This document shows, piece by piece, positions 8,570-17,602 of a stretch of DNA of 64,000 bases; within the stretch, counting starts at the first letter, position 1, and each line of letters opens with the position of its first letter. The stretch comes from JAAURS01 sp044923475. Its GTDB lineage: Bacteria; Cyanobacteriota; Cyanobacteriia; Thermosynechococcales; Thermosynechococcaceae. The stretch is taken from contig NZ_CP137338.1 in NCBI RefSeq assembly GCF_044923475.1, forward strand, positions 2,790,001 to 2,854,000. Reading direction: 5' to 3'. Position numbers and translations under genes: made by a program. Under the pieces are notes generated by a model. It worked only from the letters and a program-made list of their open reading frames with translations. It was not told the DNA's origin and ran no database searches.

Positions 8570-9463
8570 CTAGCGTGAGGGGGGAAACGCCCTGGGGTCG
8601 CCATACTGAGTCAGCCGAAAGCCGCGAGCCGCAAAGGTATCTCTGACCCGATCGCTCAGCAGCGCCTCGAGTTCCTTCTCGCCCGCGCCGGGGGTGCCGT
8701 TGTGCGGTTCTCCGGGAATGGCGATCGCCGGATGCGCGTAGATTTCAATACACTCGGCCTGAATCTGAGGAATTAATCCCGCTAAATAATCTTCTGTTAT
8801 TTCGCCCGTCTTCAGCAACCCATACACCCTTTGGGCGCAGTGAATGCCAGCCCGCCGCAGCTTAGGTTCTCTCCTGCGCCGCAGTTGGCCGAAAATCCAC
8901 CACCCGACTGCTTTGTCAAACCAACGGGTCGAATCCAACTTGAGGGTGAAGTTCAGCTCTTCAAAGGGCAATCGGATCGCCCGAATCTCAAATTCCGGGG
9001 CCAGATCGATCAAAATATCCAGCACTACGGGATGGGCGTGCAGGTGTAAGTGCCCGTCAACATGGGACATCTTCAATCCAGACTGCCGAAATCGTTCCAG
9101 TTGAGCGCGAATTTCTAGCCGCAGTTCTTGCCGCGCGGCAGGGCAGAACTGATACTTCAGCCCTGCTTTAGCCGGATCGTTCGGGAAATTTCCCCCCGCA
9201 TCCACGAGATGGGGAATTTGCGCGGCGGGCAATGCCGCGCGACCGCAGACTAAAACCAGATGCAACCCTACGCCGAGGGTGGGATGTTGCCGGGCCAGGG
9301 CGATCGCCGCTTCTGCCTCCGCACCCGTCACCATGAGGCTCGTACTGGTCAGCACGCCTTCCCGATGGGCCTTAACGATGGCCTGATTTACCCCGACCGA
9401 AAAGCCAAAGTCATCCCCGTTCACGATGGCGAAACGCTGGGATGTCGGAGATTCGGAGTCCAT
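8570..9463 (-). CDS. hpnK: HpnK/ChbG (YdjC-family) deacetylase
   Basis: About 297 aa. YdjC-family metal-binding motifs are visible: NGDDFG near the N-terminus and HVDGHLHLH in the middle. HpnK acts on N-acetylglucosaminyl hopanoid, removing the acetyl group after HpnI has attached the sugar. I chose the ATG at 9463 because the NGDDFG motif normally lies about 10-20 residues from the start; the longer frame to 9574 would overlap devC. It follows devC by about 55 bases on the same strand, and hpnI lies just beyond on the other strand. Assignment to HpnK rather than ChbG rests on the hpnI neighbour. Confidence 0.8.
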   Translation of the reverse strand: MDSESPTSQRFAIVNGDDFGFSVGVNQAIVKAHREGVLTSTSLMVTGAEAEAAIALARQHPTLGVGLHLVLVCGRAALPAAQIPHLVDAGGNFPNDPAKAGLKYQFCPAARQELRLEIRAQLERFRQSGLKMSHVDGHLHLHAHPVVLDILIDLAPEFEIRAIRLPFEELNFTLKLDSTRWFDKAVGWWIFGQLRRRREPKLRRAGIHCAQRVYGLLKTGEITEDYLAGLIPQIQAECIEIYAHPAIAIPGEPHNGTPGAGEKELEALLSDRVRDTFAARGFRLTQYGDPRAFPPSR

Positions 9464-9518
9464 TGCTCCCGGACTGGTAGCTGAAGTTGCGTTCAAGATA
9501 GAGCGTCCTGTAGATCGG

Positions 9519-10697
9519 CTATTCTGGCTTAAAGACGAGGGCCGGATCGAGGGCGATCGCCTTTTGAATGGCAAAGATCGCCGAACCGGAACACATGACG
9601 AGGGTCAGACCGAACACTGCCGCCGCGCTGACGGGAGTCACTAAAATCTGAATGGCTTGGGTCTGCTGCGTCCATACCCCTAAGCCCATGCTCATGCCGA
9701 TTCCAGGAATATAGCCCAACAGTGCCATCCACAGCGCCTGCTCTAAAATAATGCGGTAGAGAACCGTCCGAGATGCGCCCATGGCCTTGAGGGTGGCATA
9801 CTCGCTCAGGTGGCGCGCCACGGAAGCATACAAAACTTGGCTGACAATGACCGTCCCCACGGCGATCGCCACCACCGCGCCCAGACCCAGCACGAAAGTA
9901 ACGCCCGTATTGTTAAGCCAATAGATCTGCGTGAGGGTGGAGAGTTCGGCTTGGGTATAGACCTGCGTGTCCGGTAGCGCTGCTTTGAGCCGTTTCTGAA
10001 GCTGGGGGAGATTTTGTCCCGCCCGCGCCCGCACTAAAACCGCCGTAATGCCGTCCGCATCCGATAGCTGGGGCAGATCTTTCGTCTGGGCTAGCTCGGG
10101 CTGCGCCGACGCTTTGACAAAAGCCGCCCCATTCTCCAGGGAAGTAAATAAAAACGGATCGGATACCATTGAGCGCAACCCTGACGTGAACCCGATCACC
10201 TCGACCCGGCGATCGCCAATTTTCGCACCGTCGCCCACTTTCGCAATATTCAAAAATCGGGCATCCGAGCGGTTGAGTACGGCTGCGTAGGGATGCCAAA
10301 TTGCATCGAGCCGACCGTCTAGGAGCGGATTCAGGGCAAAGAATTGCGAATTTCTCTCAAAGCCAATGACCGTCGCGGGAGCGATGGGTTGGGTAGACTG
10401 CTGCCACACCACGCCCTGAAAAATAAACGCCTCAGCTCGGTCTACGCCGGGTACCTTTTTAGCTTCGGCCAGCCGTCCGTAGGGAATCGGTAAGGTTAAA
10501 TCGAGTTGCTGAAGTTTCGAAGAAACCACCCAAATGTCGGCCTTGGCGCGATCGACGATGAGACTGGTGGATCGGGTAAATCCGTAAAACAAGCCAACCT
10601 GGACCGTGACCAAGCCGACGGAGAATGCGATTCCAGCCTGGGCGATCGCGAAGGGGATGAAATCGTGAAAGAGCGTTTTGCGGGCGATGGAAACCAT
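9519..10697 (-). CDS. devC: DevC-like ABC exporter permease
   Basis: 392 aa. This is a FtsX/MacB-type permease. It has one N-terminal membrane segment (about 17-40), a large periplasmic domain, and three C-terminal membrane segments (about 265-385) containing the FtsX-like region ATLKAMGASRTVLYRIILEQ. It would move a lipid or glycolipid substrate together with a DevA ATPase and a DevB adaptor, but neither lies next to it. It sits between hpnK (downstream, same strand) and hpnI (divergent). Heterocyst glycolipid export by DevBCA is a known precedent for lipid substrates. A hopanoid substrate here is inference. Confidence 0.85.
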   Translation of the reverse strand: MVSIARKTLFHDFIPFAIAQAGIAFSVGLVTVQVGLFYGFTRSTSLIVDRAKADIWVVSSKLQQLDLTLPIPYGRLAEAKKVPGVDRAEAFIFQGVVWQQSTQPIAPATVIGFERNSQFFALNPLLDGRLDAIWHPYAAVLNRSDARFLNIAKVGDGAKIGDRRVEVIGFTSGLRSMVSDPFLFTSLENGAAFVKASAQPELAQTKDLPQLSDADGITAVLVRARAGQNLPQLQKRLKAALPDTQVYTQAELSTLTQIYWLNNTGVTFVLGLGAVVAIAVGTVIVSQVLYASVARHLSEYATLKAMGASRTVLYRIILEQALWMALLGYIPGIGMSMGLGVWTQQTQAIQILVTPVSAAAVFGLTLVMCSGSAIFAIQKAIALDPALVFKPE

Positions 10698-11006
10698 AGG
10701 CGCGGGAAAACGAGGAAAAAGGCCCGTTAAAGAATGCTGATGGGAAGCGCTCCAAAAAAACGAACGTTTAGTTGGGCGTCCTATAGTCTACCCTCTAGAG
10801 AGAGTGCAAAAGGATTTGTCAACTATAAAAAGTTAGATCTGGTCAATAGTACGGCACTGTGGTAGCGTGCCAAAAAAAAATTGCGAATGAGTTTCGCCCC
10901 CGCGAAAAACCTTGGCATTTAGCTTTAATCCGCCGTTCGCGATCGATTTCGAGGCGCACTTTTACGCTTCTGAGTTTAATAAGTTTTTTCAAAAGTTTAG
11001 TCACTG
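10698..11006. promoter_or_regulatory. Divergent promoter region between devC and hpnI
   Basis: About 310 bases separate the divergent starts. The middle is AT-rich, with TTGTCAACTATAAAAAGTT-like stretches. No operator was recognised. It presumably drives hpnI to the right and devC-hpnK to the left. Confidence 0.4.
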
Positions 11007-12197
11007 ATGGTCGTTTTTATTCTTTTTTCCTGCGTAGTTTCCTTTTGGTTCTATCTCTACGCTGCCTATATTGGGTTGATGTGCTTCAAGCAATCCGAAC
11101 CCACGAATTCAGACTACCATCCTCCCATCTCTATTCTGAAACCCCTTTGCGGGCCAGACGCTGACGCTTATGCAAAGTTATCGTCTTTCTGCCAGCAAGC
11201 GTACCCCATTTACCAAATTATTTTTGGCGTTCGAGACCCTGCCGATCCGGCGATCGCAGTGGTCGAAAAGCTGATTGCGGATTTTCCCCAAGTCGATATT
11301 CGGTTAGTCGCGGACGACCGTATTCTTGGCAACAACCTCAAAGTCAGCAACATAGCGAACATCGAACCTTACGCTCACCATGAGTTTTTACTGATCGCCG
11401 ACAGCGATATTAAAGTGGGTCCCTCCTATTTGCAGCGGCTCGTGCAGCCCATGCAAGATCGGAACGTCGGGCTAGTCACCTGTCTCTATCGCTCTCAGGC
11501 GACCAACCCCATCGCGGCCTTTGAAGCGCTGTCGATTTCTACGGATTTTCACCCCAGCGTTTTGGTCGCGCGGCAGTTGGGTTGGATGAAGTTTGCGATG
11601 GGTTCCAGCATCCTCATCCGACGCAGCGTACTCAACGCGATTGGGGGCTTTAAGGCGATCGCCGATCATCTGGCCGACGATTTCATGTTGGGCAACCTGA
11701 CGACCCAGGCAGGCTACCGCGTTGCCCTCTCGGACTATGTCGTAGACCACACGCTAGAAACGCCTACTTTTATCGATTTAATCGAGCATCAAACCCGTTG
11801 GAACCGCTGCACTCGATCGTCTAACTTTACCGGGTATCTGGGCCTATTCTTTTCCCACGGCGTAATGTTGAGTTTGGTTTTGGTGGCCTTAACCCGAGGA
11901 GTGGCGTGGAGTTGGGCGGTATTCGGATTGATTTTAGCCGCGCGATTGTTCGCGGCTTGGGCTGTTGGCGTGAGGTGTCTCGAAGACCCTGTTGTCGCAA
12001 AGTTTTTGTGGCTGGTACCGCTTCGAGATCTGCTGAGCTTTGGATTGTGGGTCTACGGGCTCGCAGGCGATCGCGTCGTTTGGAGAGACCAGCAGTTTTG
12101 CTTGCTCAAAGGCGGTAAGTTAGAGCGGCTGGAGCCGCTTTCAGAAACAGCCCTCGTTGCCAAAGAAGTCGAACCTACCGAGTGTCTTAAGGTTTAA
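11007..12197 (+). CDS. hpnI: HpnI-like hopanoid glycosyltransferase (GT2/GT21 family)
   Basis: 396 aa, inner membrane. The N-terminal membrane anchor (about 4-27) is followed by a GT-A catalytic domain with ISILKPLCGPD, an early Asp (GVRDPAD), the DSD metal-binding motif (132-134), a DDFMLG acceptor-site Asp, and the QTRW motif of ceramide glucosyltransferase-like enzymes. Two or more C-terminal membrane segments close the chain. HpnI adds N-acetylglucosamine to bacteriohopanetetrol, and HpnK then deacetylates it; an hpnK-like gene lies at 8570. No squalene-hopene cyclase or other hpn gene is in the window, so the rest of the pathway must be elsewhere. Confidence 0.85.
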   Translation: MVVFILFSCVVSFWFYLYAAYIGLMCFKQSEPTNSDYHPPISILKPLCGPDADAYAKLSSFCQQAYPIYQIIFGVRDPADPAIAVVEKLIADFPQVDIRLVADDRILGNNLKVSNIANIEPYAHHEFLLIADSDIKVGPSYLQRLVQPMQDRNVGLVTCLYRSQATNPIAAFEALSISTDFHPSVLVARQLGWMKFAMGSSILIRRSVLNAIGGFKAIADHLADDFMLGNLTTQAGYRVALSDYVVDHTLETPTFIDLIEHQTRWNRCTRSSNFTGYLGLFFSHGVMLSLVLVALTRGVAWSWAVFGLILAARLFAAWAVGVRCLEDPVVAKFLWLVPLRDLLSFGLWVYGLAGDRVVWRDQQFCLLKGGKLERLEPLSETALVAKEVEPTECLKV

Positions 12198-12241
12198 AGC
12201 GCGCGCGTTTGGAGGCGTGAGATCGAGCGAACGGCGTTATT

Positions 12242-12826
12242 TTAACGATCCGCTGGCACGGTCGTGAGGCTGGTCAGCATTCGTTCCAGTCGCTGCACGT
12301 TTTTGCGATCGTTTTTGCTCGCAAAGATCTCCGAGGCTTGTTTGAGATCGCTAATCGCTGATTGCGAATCACCGACCTTGAGCTGGGCAGACCCTCGATT
12401 GGCGTAGGCATAGGCGTAATCCGGTTCGAGTTCGATGGCTTTATCGTAGTCGGCGATCGCCTTTTGGTATTGTTTCTCCTGCACGTACGCGTTGGCCCGA
12501 TTGTAATACGCCAAATGGAGGTCGGGATTGAGGGTGAGGGCTTGGGTATAGTCCGCGATCGCCGCCGCATGCTGGCCGAGCTCGTCTCGGACGATACCTC
12601 GATTCACGTAAGCATCGGCCTCTTTGGGGTTTTGGGCGATCGCTCGATCGTAGTCCTTGAGGGCGCCTTCGAGGTCCCCCAGTTGAAGCTTGCGGGTGGC
12701 GGCGATCGCCAGTTTCGATTGCGACGCATCCGATTCGGGCGGTTGGCCTCCGCAGCCGACGCTCGTGCTGCCCGCGAGCAAAATTAAGCTAAAAGCCTTA
12801 ACCCAAAATCGTTTATCCAAAAACAT
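12242..12826 (-). CDS. TPR-repeat lipoprotein
   Basis: 194 aa. An N-terminal signal peptide (about 1-24) ends in a lipobox SVGC, so the protein is probably lipid-anchored. At least three canonical TPR motifs follow (GDLEGALKDYDRAIAQNP, HAAAIADYTQALTLNP, QYQKAIADYDKAIELEP). These form a helical protein-binding scaffold. The gene lies 5 bases downstream of ureG on the same strand, so the two may be co-transcribed, although no functional link to urease is known. The partner is unknown. Confidence 0.85.
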   Translation of the reverse strand: MFLDKRFWVKAFSLILLAGSTSVGCGGQPPESDASQSKLAIAATRKLQLGDLEGALKDYDRAIAQNPKEADAYVNRGIVRDELGQHAAAIADYTQALTLNPDLHLAYYNRANAYVQEKQYQKAIADYDKAIELEPDYAYAYANRGSAQLKVGDSQSAISDLKQASEIFASKNDRKNVQRLERMLTSLTTVPADR

Positions 12827-12831
12827 TTGAC

Positions 12832-13434
12832 TTAAGCAGGAGGTAAATACTGGACAATAAACGCCAATACATCGGCTAGGCCGTCTTGATGCTTGAGGTT
12901 GGTAAACACGAACGGCTTAGCACCCCGCTGGGCCTGTGCATCTCGATTCATAATACTTAAATCGGCCCCGACGTAGGGCGCGAGGTCGGTTTTGTTAATC
13001 ACGAGCAGATCCGACTTCGTAATTCCAGGTCCGCCCTTGCGAGGAATTTTGTCCCCCCCCGCCACATCGATGACATAAATGGTGACATCCACGAGTTCGG
13101 GGCTGAAGGTGGCGGCTAGGTTGTCTCCCCCGCTCTCGACAAACACGATATCCAAGCGAGGAAAGCGAACTTCTAACGTTTCGATCGCCGCAACATTAAT
13201 GGACGCATCTTCGCGGATGGCCGTATGGGGGCACCCTCCCGTTTCGACACCCACAATGCGATCGGTCGGTAAAGCCTGGGAGCGGACCAAAAACTGAGCG
13301 TCTTCTTGGGTATAAATATCGTTGGTAACAACCGCAATTTCGTAGCGATCGCGCAATTTTTTGCAGAGCGCGTCTAGTAAGGCGGTCTTCCCCGAACCGA
13401 CCGGGCCAGCTACCCCAATTCTCAAAGGATTCAT
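12832..13434 (-). CDS. ureG: Urease accessory GTPase UreG
   Basis: 200 aa, the normal length of the family. It is a SIMIBI GTPase that delivers nickel into urease with UreF/UreH/UreE. Visible are the P-loop GPVGSGKTALL (about 10-20), the nickel-binding CPH motif (68-70) in ETGGCPHTAIRED, the switch region VFVESGGDNL, and the NKTD base-recognition motif. No other urease gene is in the window, so ureG is detached from the structural operon, which is common in cyanobacteria. Confidence 0.95.
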   Translation of the reverse strand: MNPLRIGVAGPVGSGKTALLDALCKKLRDRYEIAVVTNDIYTQEDAQFLVRSQALPTDRIVGVETGGCPHTAIREDASINVAAIETLEVRFPRLDIVFVESGGDNLAATFSPELVDVTIYVIDVAGGDKIPRKGGPGITKSDLLVINKTDLAPYVGADLSIMNRDAQAQRGAKPFVFTNLKHQDGLADVLAFIVQYLPPA

Positions 13435-13540
13435 CGATTTATAACTCGCGGAACAACTGTTCGAGCACTTTAGTCCACTCTGTACTATCGTAAGTCGTGA
13501 TAAGACTAGTTCAGAATTTTGAAGTGAGTAGGAGTGCGTT

Positions 13541-14251
13541 ATGAAATTTCACCCTTGGGTATCCATTCCAACAGTGGCCGTCGTGGCGGCTGCCTCGGTT
13601 CATTTTCCCAGCGCTGCCGCCGTACCCGATCCAGAACGCAAAATTGAGAAGGCCGTAGAAGTCTTTGAAGAAATTATGACCGATACGGGCAGCCGAATTC
13701 CCAAAAAGCTGTTGGAACAAAGCCAAGGGATTGCCATTATTCCAGGGGTTGTGCGGGCCGGCTTTTTTCTGGGCGGTACTCGCGGGTCTGGAGTCATGGT
13801 GGTGCGCGACCCCGGCGGTTCTTGGAGCAATCCAGCTTTTATCAGCTTGACAGCAGGTAGCGTGGGCCTCCAATTTGGCGCAAAATCGAGCGATATCGTG
13901 CTGATTTTCAAGAGCAGAGATGCAGTGAATCAGTTTATGACGGGTTCTTTTAAGTTTGGCGGTAGCGTTTCCGGTACAGCAGGCCCCCTGGAATCCTCTC
14001 CCGTCAATCCAGCTCGCGGGTTTAGAGATGCGCCCATCTATACCTACGCGCGCAGCAGCGGTTTGTTTGGCGGACTGTCTTTAGAAGGGACGGAACTTGC
14101 CTTCGATCCAGAGCGCAACCAAAAGTTTTACGGCAAAAAGCTGACGCCCCGCCAAATTTTTAACGATCCGTTCTTAAATTCGCCCCCCGTGGCCGAGTCT
14201 CTCAAAGATACGCTGGAGCAAGCGGAATCTGGCGTTCTCCGCCGGTTCTAA
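13541..14251 (+). CDS. Secreted SYLF-domain (YSC84-type) lipid-binding protein
   Basis: 236 aa. A signal peptide (about 1-27, ending in SAAA) is followed by a SYLF domain: a helical EKIxxAxxVFEEIM part, then IPKKLLEQSQGIAIIPGV, and a beta-rich GFFLGGTRGSGVMVVRD...FGAKSSDIVLIF core. SYLF domains bind phosphoinositides or membranes in eukaryotes; the bacterial role is not settled. The ribosome binding site TAGGAG precedes the ATG. The gene is convergent with the K+ channel gene, with only 4 bases between the stops. Confidence 0.85.
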   Translation: MKFHPWVSIPTVAVVAAASVHFPSAAAVPDPERKIEKAVEVFEEIMTDTGSRIPKKLLEQSQGIAIIPGVVRAGFFLGGTRGSGVMVVRDPGGSWSNPAFISLTAGSVGLQFGAKSSDIVLIFKSRDAVNQFMTGSFKFGGSVSGTAGPLESSPVNPARGFRDAPIYTYARSSGLFGGLSLEGTELAFDPERNQKFYGKKLTPRQIFNDPFLNSPPVAESLKDTLEQAESGVLRRF

Positions 14252-14255
14252 TCCT

Positions 14256-15338
14256 CTATTCCTGGGTTGGCGGCAGCGCGTCCGTCGGAGCGCCGCGATA
14301 GCGGGTCCGAGGGTTAGCGACGTACTTTTGCACCAGACGCGGCAGGTCGCCCCGATGGCCCATCACGATCACGATGTCTCTGGAACTCAACTCCAGGGAG
14401 CGCTCGGGGTGGATAATGGTCGCCCCGTCTGCGGCCCGCCTGAGGGCGACCACGATAAACGTGCCCTTGCCTCGGATTTCAATATCGCCAATAGTCGTCC
14501 CAACAATGGGCGAGTCGGGGACGACCACGAGCTCGTCCACCTGGATGTCCACCTGAGACAGCAACTCGTTCAGGGTTTGGCGTCCGTCATCCTGACTCAG
14601 AAAGTCTAGGGTGACGGGATGGGTGATCATATAGGCCATTCGTTGGGCGCTAATGGAAGCGGGAAGAACCACCTGATCGGCTCCCGCCAGTTTTAACTTT
14701 TTCTCGGTGCTGGGCAATTCCCCGCGCGCAAAGATGCGGAGGTTGGGGTTGAGTTCCCGCGCGGTGAGGGTAATGAACACGTTAATGGCATCGTCGGGCA
14801 GGACGGTCGCGAGAATTTTAGCCCGATCGATCCCTACGGCCATCAAAATGGGTTCCTCGGTTGCGTTGCCAAATTTCACCAGATAGCCCAAGGCTTCTGC
14901 CATGGTGACGCGCTCTGGATCGTGGTCGATGACCACAAAATCGAGTTTCGATTGCGACAGTTGCCGCGCTAAAATCTGCCCCATGCGACCGAAACCGCAG
15001 ACGATGACATGCCTTCGCAAGGACTCAATATCTCGGTTCATGCGCCGAACTCCAAGGACTTTATTAATTTCGCCTTCGGTCACCATTTGCAGGAATGCCC
15101 CCACGATATAGATTGCCGAAGTGGTGCCTGCAATGATGACGGCGATGGTAAAAACCCGCAGGATAGGAGTGGTAATGGGACGAACTTCTCCGTAGCCCAC
15201 CCCAAACACGGTAATCACCACCATGTAGGCCGCATCTAACCACGACCAGCCCGCCAATCGATAGCCCAGAACGGCGGTCAAGAGCGTCGTGCAGAAAAAT
15301 AAACCGCCGAAAACAACTCGTTTCAGGGATCTATTCAT
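14256..15338 (-). CDS. Two-TM potassium channel with RCK (TrkA-N/TrkA-C) domain
   Basis: 360 aa. Two membrane helices (about 8-27 and 58-86) flank a pore loop whose filter reads TVFGVGYGEV, a variant of TVGYGD. A cytoplasmic RCK domain begins at about 109 with the nucleotide-binding HVIVCGFGRMGQ motif and a later acidic DHDPERV. A TrkA-C domain covers about 255-340. The architecture matches MthK/GsuK-like ligand-gated channels. With Glu in place of the filter Asp, K+ selectivity is likely but not certain. The last 20 residues are Pro/Thr-rich. Confidence 0.85.
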   Translation of the reverse strand: MNRSLKRVVFGGLFFCTTLLTAVLGYRLAGWSWLDAAYMVVITVFGVGYGEVRPITTPILRVFTIAVIIAGTTSAIYIVGAFLQMVTEGEINKVLGVRRMNRDIESLRRHVIVCGFGRMGQILARQLSQSKLDFVVIDHDPERVTMAEALGYLVKFGNATEEPILMAVGIDRAKILATVLPDDAINVFITLTARELNPNLRIFARGELPSTEKKLKLAGADQVVLPASISAQRMAYMITHPVTLDFLSQDDGRQTLNELLSQVDIQVDELVVVPDSPIVGTTIGDIEIRGKGTFIVVALRRAADGATIIHPERSLELSSRDIVIVMGHRGDLPRLVQKYVANPRTRYRGAPTDALPPTQE

Positions 15339-15446
15339 GGAAAGAAAATGTCATTAGAGCCTGTCCAACCCATTAGGGAACTCTTTCAATCCTGAGGTCT
15401 TCTTTTGCTAAACTCAAGTCATTCTAGACACAACCCTTGATTTTAC

Positions 15447-15587
15447 GTGAAGAAAGATTGGCAGCGTCTGGATTTTGAGGATGATAAAGGATGGGAGGGA
15501 TTGGCTTTTTCTGAGATGCCTGTCGTTTTCTTAGGGCCTTACGGCGATAGCGTTGCACCAAGGGTCCGCAGAGGGGAGTCCGGTTGA
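15447..15587 (+). CDS. Possible 46-aa leader ORF overlapping lptB
   Basis: A GTG-started frame of 46 residues ends in a TGA that overlaps the TTG start of lptB by four bases (TTGA), as in translational coupling. The peptide is charged, with no recognised motif. An in-frame stop sits just before the GTG. It could be a coupling leader, a remnant of an upstream lpt gene, or chance. Confidence 0.25.
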   Translation: MKKDWQRLDFEDDKGWEGLAFSEMPVVFLGPYGDSVAPRVRRGESG

Positions 15588-16312
15588 AGATTTTGCTCCA
15601 GGATATTAGTAAAGCTTACCGTCAGCGCTCGGTGGTCAACCATGTCACCGTGACGGTCGGTCGCGGCGAGATTGTGGGGTTGTTGGGCCCCAATGGCGCG
15701 GGTAAAACCACCACGTTTTATATCGCGACGGGTCTCGAAAAGCCAGATCGAGGCAAAGTCTGGCTGGACGGTCGCGATATTACCCATCTGCCCATGCATC
15801 AGCGCGCCCGCCTGGGCATTAGCTACTTACCTCAAGAACCCAGCATTTTTAGAAATCTATCGGTGCGGGAAAATCTGCTGTTGGCGATGGAGCAAACCCA
15901 AGTGCCGCGCCATCTATGGCCCAAACGCTTGCATTATTTAATTCACGAGTTTAATTTACAGAAAGTTTCGGGGAGTATGGGTCTGGCCGTTTCTGGGGGG
16001 GAGCGCCGCCGCACCGAACTGGCACGGGCCTTAGCTGCGGGATCTGAGGGACCGCAGTTTTTGTTGCTGGACGAACCGTTTGCGGGGGTAGACCCGATTT
16101 CGGTGGCGGATATTCAGGAGATCGTGTCCCGGCTGCGCGATCGCAATATTGGTATTCTGATTACGGACCACAACGTGCGCGAAACCCTCGCCATTACAAA
16201 TAGGGCCTATATTATGCGAGAGGGACGGGTATTGACTTCCGGCACTCCCGAGGAACTTTATAATGACCCCATGGTGCGTCAGTACTATCTAGGCAGCCAA
16301 TTTCAGCGATGA
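15584..16312 (+). CDS. lptB: LPS export ABC transporter ATP-binding protein LptB
   Basis: 242 aa. It is the ATPase that powers lipopolysaccharide extraction by the LptB2FG complex. It carries Walker A GPNGAGKTTT, the LptB-typical signature VSGGERRRTELARAL, Walker B LLLDEPFAGVDP and the switch His in ITDHNVRETL. The start is a TTG preceded by GAGGGGAG at good spacing. Its stop overlaps the start of the LptF/G permease (ATGA), so the two are translated as a pair. It is slightly unusual in the insertion between the Q-loop and the signature (SGMGL-AVSGG region). Confidence 0.9.
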   Translation: MKILLQDISKAYRQRSVVNHVTVTVGRGEIVGLLGPNGAGKTTTFYIATGLEKPDRGKVWLDGRDITHLPMHQRARLGISYLPQEPSIFRNLSVRENLLLAMEQTQVPRHLWPKRLHYLIHEFNLQKVSGSMGLAVSGGERRRTELARALAAGSEGPQFLLLDEPFAGVDPISVADIQEIVSRLRDRNIGILITDHNVRETLAITNRAYIMREGRVLTSGTPEELYNDPMVRQYYLGSQFQR

Positions 16313-17472
16313 CGCCTCATTCTTTCCGCATGTCTCAAACGTTGCAGCAGAGCCGATGGCCTTGGTTTCCAAGGTTGTCCGTGTTGGATCGGTACGTACT
16401 CCAAGAGTTACTGAAGCCGTTCTTGTTTGGCGTGGGCGTGTTTTCGGCAGTGGGGGTTTCGGCGGGTTCGCTGTTTACGCTGCTACAGCAGGTCACTTCG
16501 ACTCAACTGCCCCTAGACATCGCGCTGAAGATTTTGCTGCTTCAGGTGCCGCGCTTTGTCAGTTTTGCCCTCCCGATGGCCATCTTGCTGGCAACTTTAT
16601 TGTGTTTGGCGCGGCTGTCCGGCGATCGCGAGCTGACGGCCCTGCGGGCCTGCGGGGTGAGCTTTTACCGCTTGCTGGCTCCCATCTTAGTCTTTTGCCT
16701 GAGCGTCATGGGCCTGATGTTCTTCCTGAATCAGGATCTGGTGCCCTTTACTCAGTACCAGTCCAAGCTGATGATGCAGCAACCGGCCTTGGAAGGCAAA
16801 CTCAATTTGCAGGACAAGAACGTGTTTTATCAGGAGTACGGCCCCGATCGCGAAGTGCGTCGGTTCTTCTACGCTCAAACCTTTGACGGTCAGTCCATGC
16901 AAGCGCTGACCATTTTGGATTTGACCCAGCCCAGCGCCAACCAAGTGATTTCCGCAGAGCGAGCGACCTGGGATCCGAAAGAAAGTCGCTGGCAATTTCA
17001 AAACGGTCGAATCTATCGCGTGACGGCAGATGGAAGCGACCAGAGCGTTGCTTCTTTTAAGGACCAGCAGCTTTATATTCCGAGGGACCCCTTGGACTTG
17101 GCCGCACCCCAACAGGCGCTAGAAGATATGTCGATCGCCGATGCCCGCAGCTATCTCGCGCAGCAGCGTCAGGTCGGGAACGCTAACAAACAGCGCAAAG
17201 CAGAATTGCACATTCAACAACAGTTTGCCCTTCCGGTCGTCACGCTTTTGTTTGGTGTGGTCGGCAGCATTCTGGGCACGTCAATGCGACAGGTTTCTAA
17301 CAGTACTGGCTTTGGGGTCTGTATCCTAATCGTGCTGGGGTACTACTTCTTTGGATTTCTAACGAGCAGTCTTGGCAATTTGGGTCTCCTCTCACCGATC
17401 GCCGCAGCGTGGCTGCCGAATGCGGCGATCGCCATCACGGCAACAGGATTACTGGTAAGGGTCGATCGCTAG
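16309..17472 (+). CDS. LptF/LptG-family LPS export permease
   Basis: 387 aa. YjgP/YjgQ architecture: three membrane helices at the N-terminus (about 30-145, starting LDRYVLQELLKPFLFG), a periplasmic beta-jellyroll domain (about 150-270), and three C-terminal helices (about 305-385). LptF/G form the channel that lifts LPS from the inner membrane. Cyanobacteria often carry a single such gene. The start overlaps the lptB stop by four bases. I cannot decide between LptF and LptG. Confidence 0.88.
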   Translation: MTPHSFRMSQTLQQSRWPWFPRLSVLDRYVLQELLKPFLFGVGVFSAVGVSAGSLFTLLQQVTSTQLPLDIALKILLLQVPRFVSFALPMAILLATLLCLARLSGDRELTALRACGVSFYRLLAPILVFCLSVMGLMFFLNQDLVPFTQYQSKLMMQQPALEGKLNLQDKNVFYQEYGPDREVRRFFYAQTFDGQSMQALTILDLTQPSANQVISAERATWDPKESRWQFQNGRIYRVTADGSDQSVASFKDQQLYIPRDPLDLAAPQQALEDMSIADARSYLAQQRQVGNANKQRKAELHIQQQFALPVVTLLFGVVGSILGTSMRQVSNSTGFGVCILIVLGYYFFGFLTSSLGNLGLLSPIAAAWLPNAAIAITATGLLVRVDR

Positions 17473-17602
17473 CGCGGCGATCGCCATTTTAAAGCGGTGC
17501 CGCGAGGTCATGCCGCAGACCGGGAAGTTGCCGATCGTCGAGCAGGTGATTCCCCCAGGCAACGAACCGTTTATGGGCAAACTTCTCGATCTGAATATGC
17601 TA

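Noticed and set aside
10859..11164. 101-aa frame overlapping the hpnI start
   Set aside because: No motif and no conserved features; the hpnI frame has a complete glycosyltransferase.
12362..12787. 141-aa plus-strand frame
   Set aside because: Antisense to the TPR lipoprotein; its Gly/Val/Arg bias mirrors the repeats.
13511..13873. 120-aa minus-strand frame upstream of ureG
   Set aside because: Considered as ureF, but it has no UreF features and is the complement of the SYLF gene.
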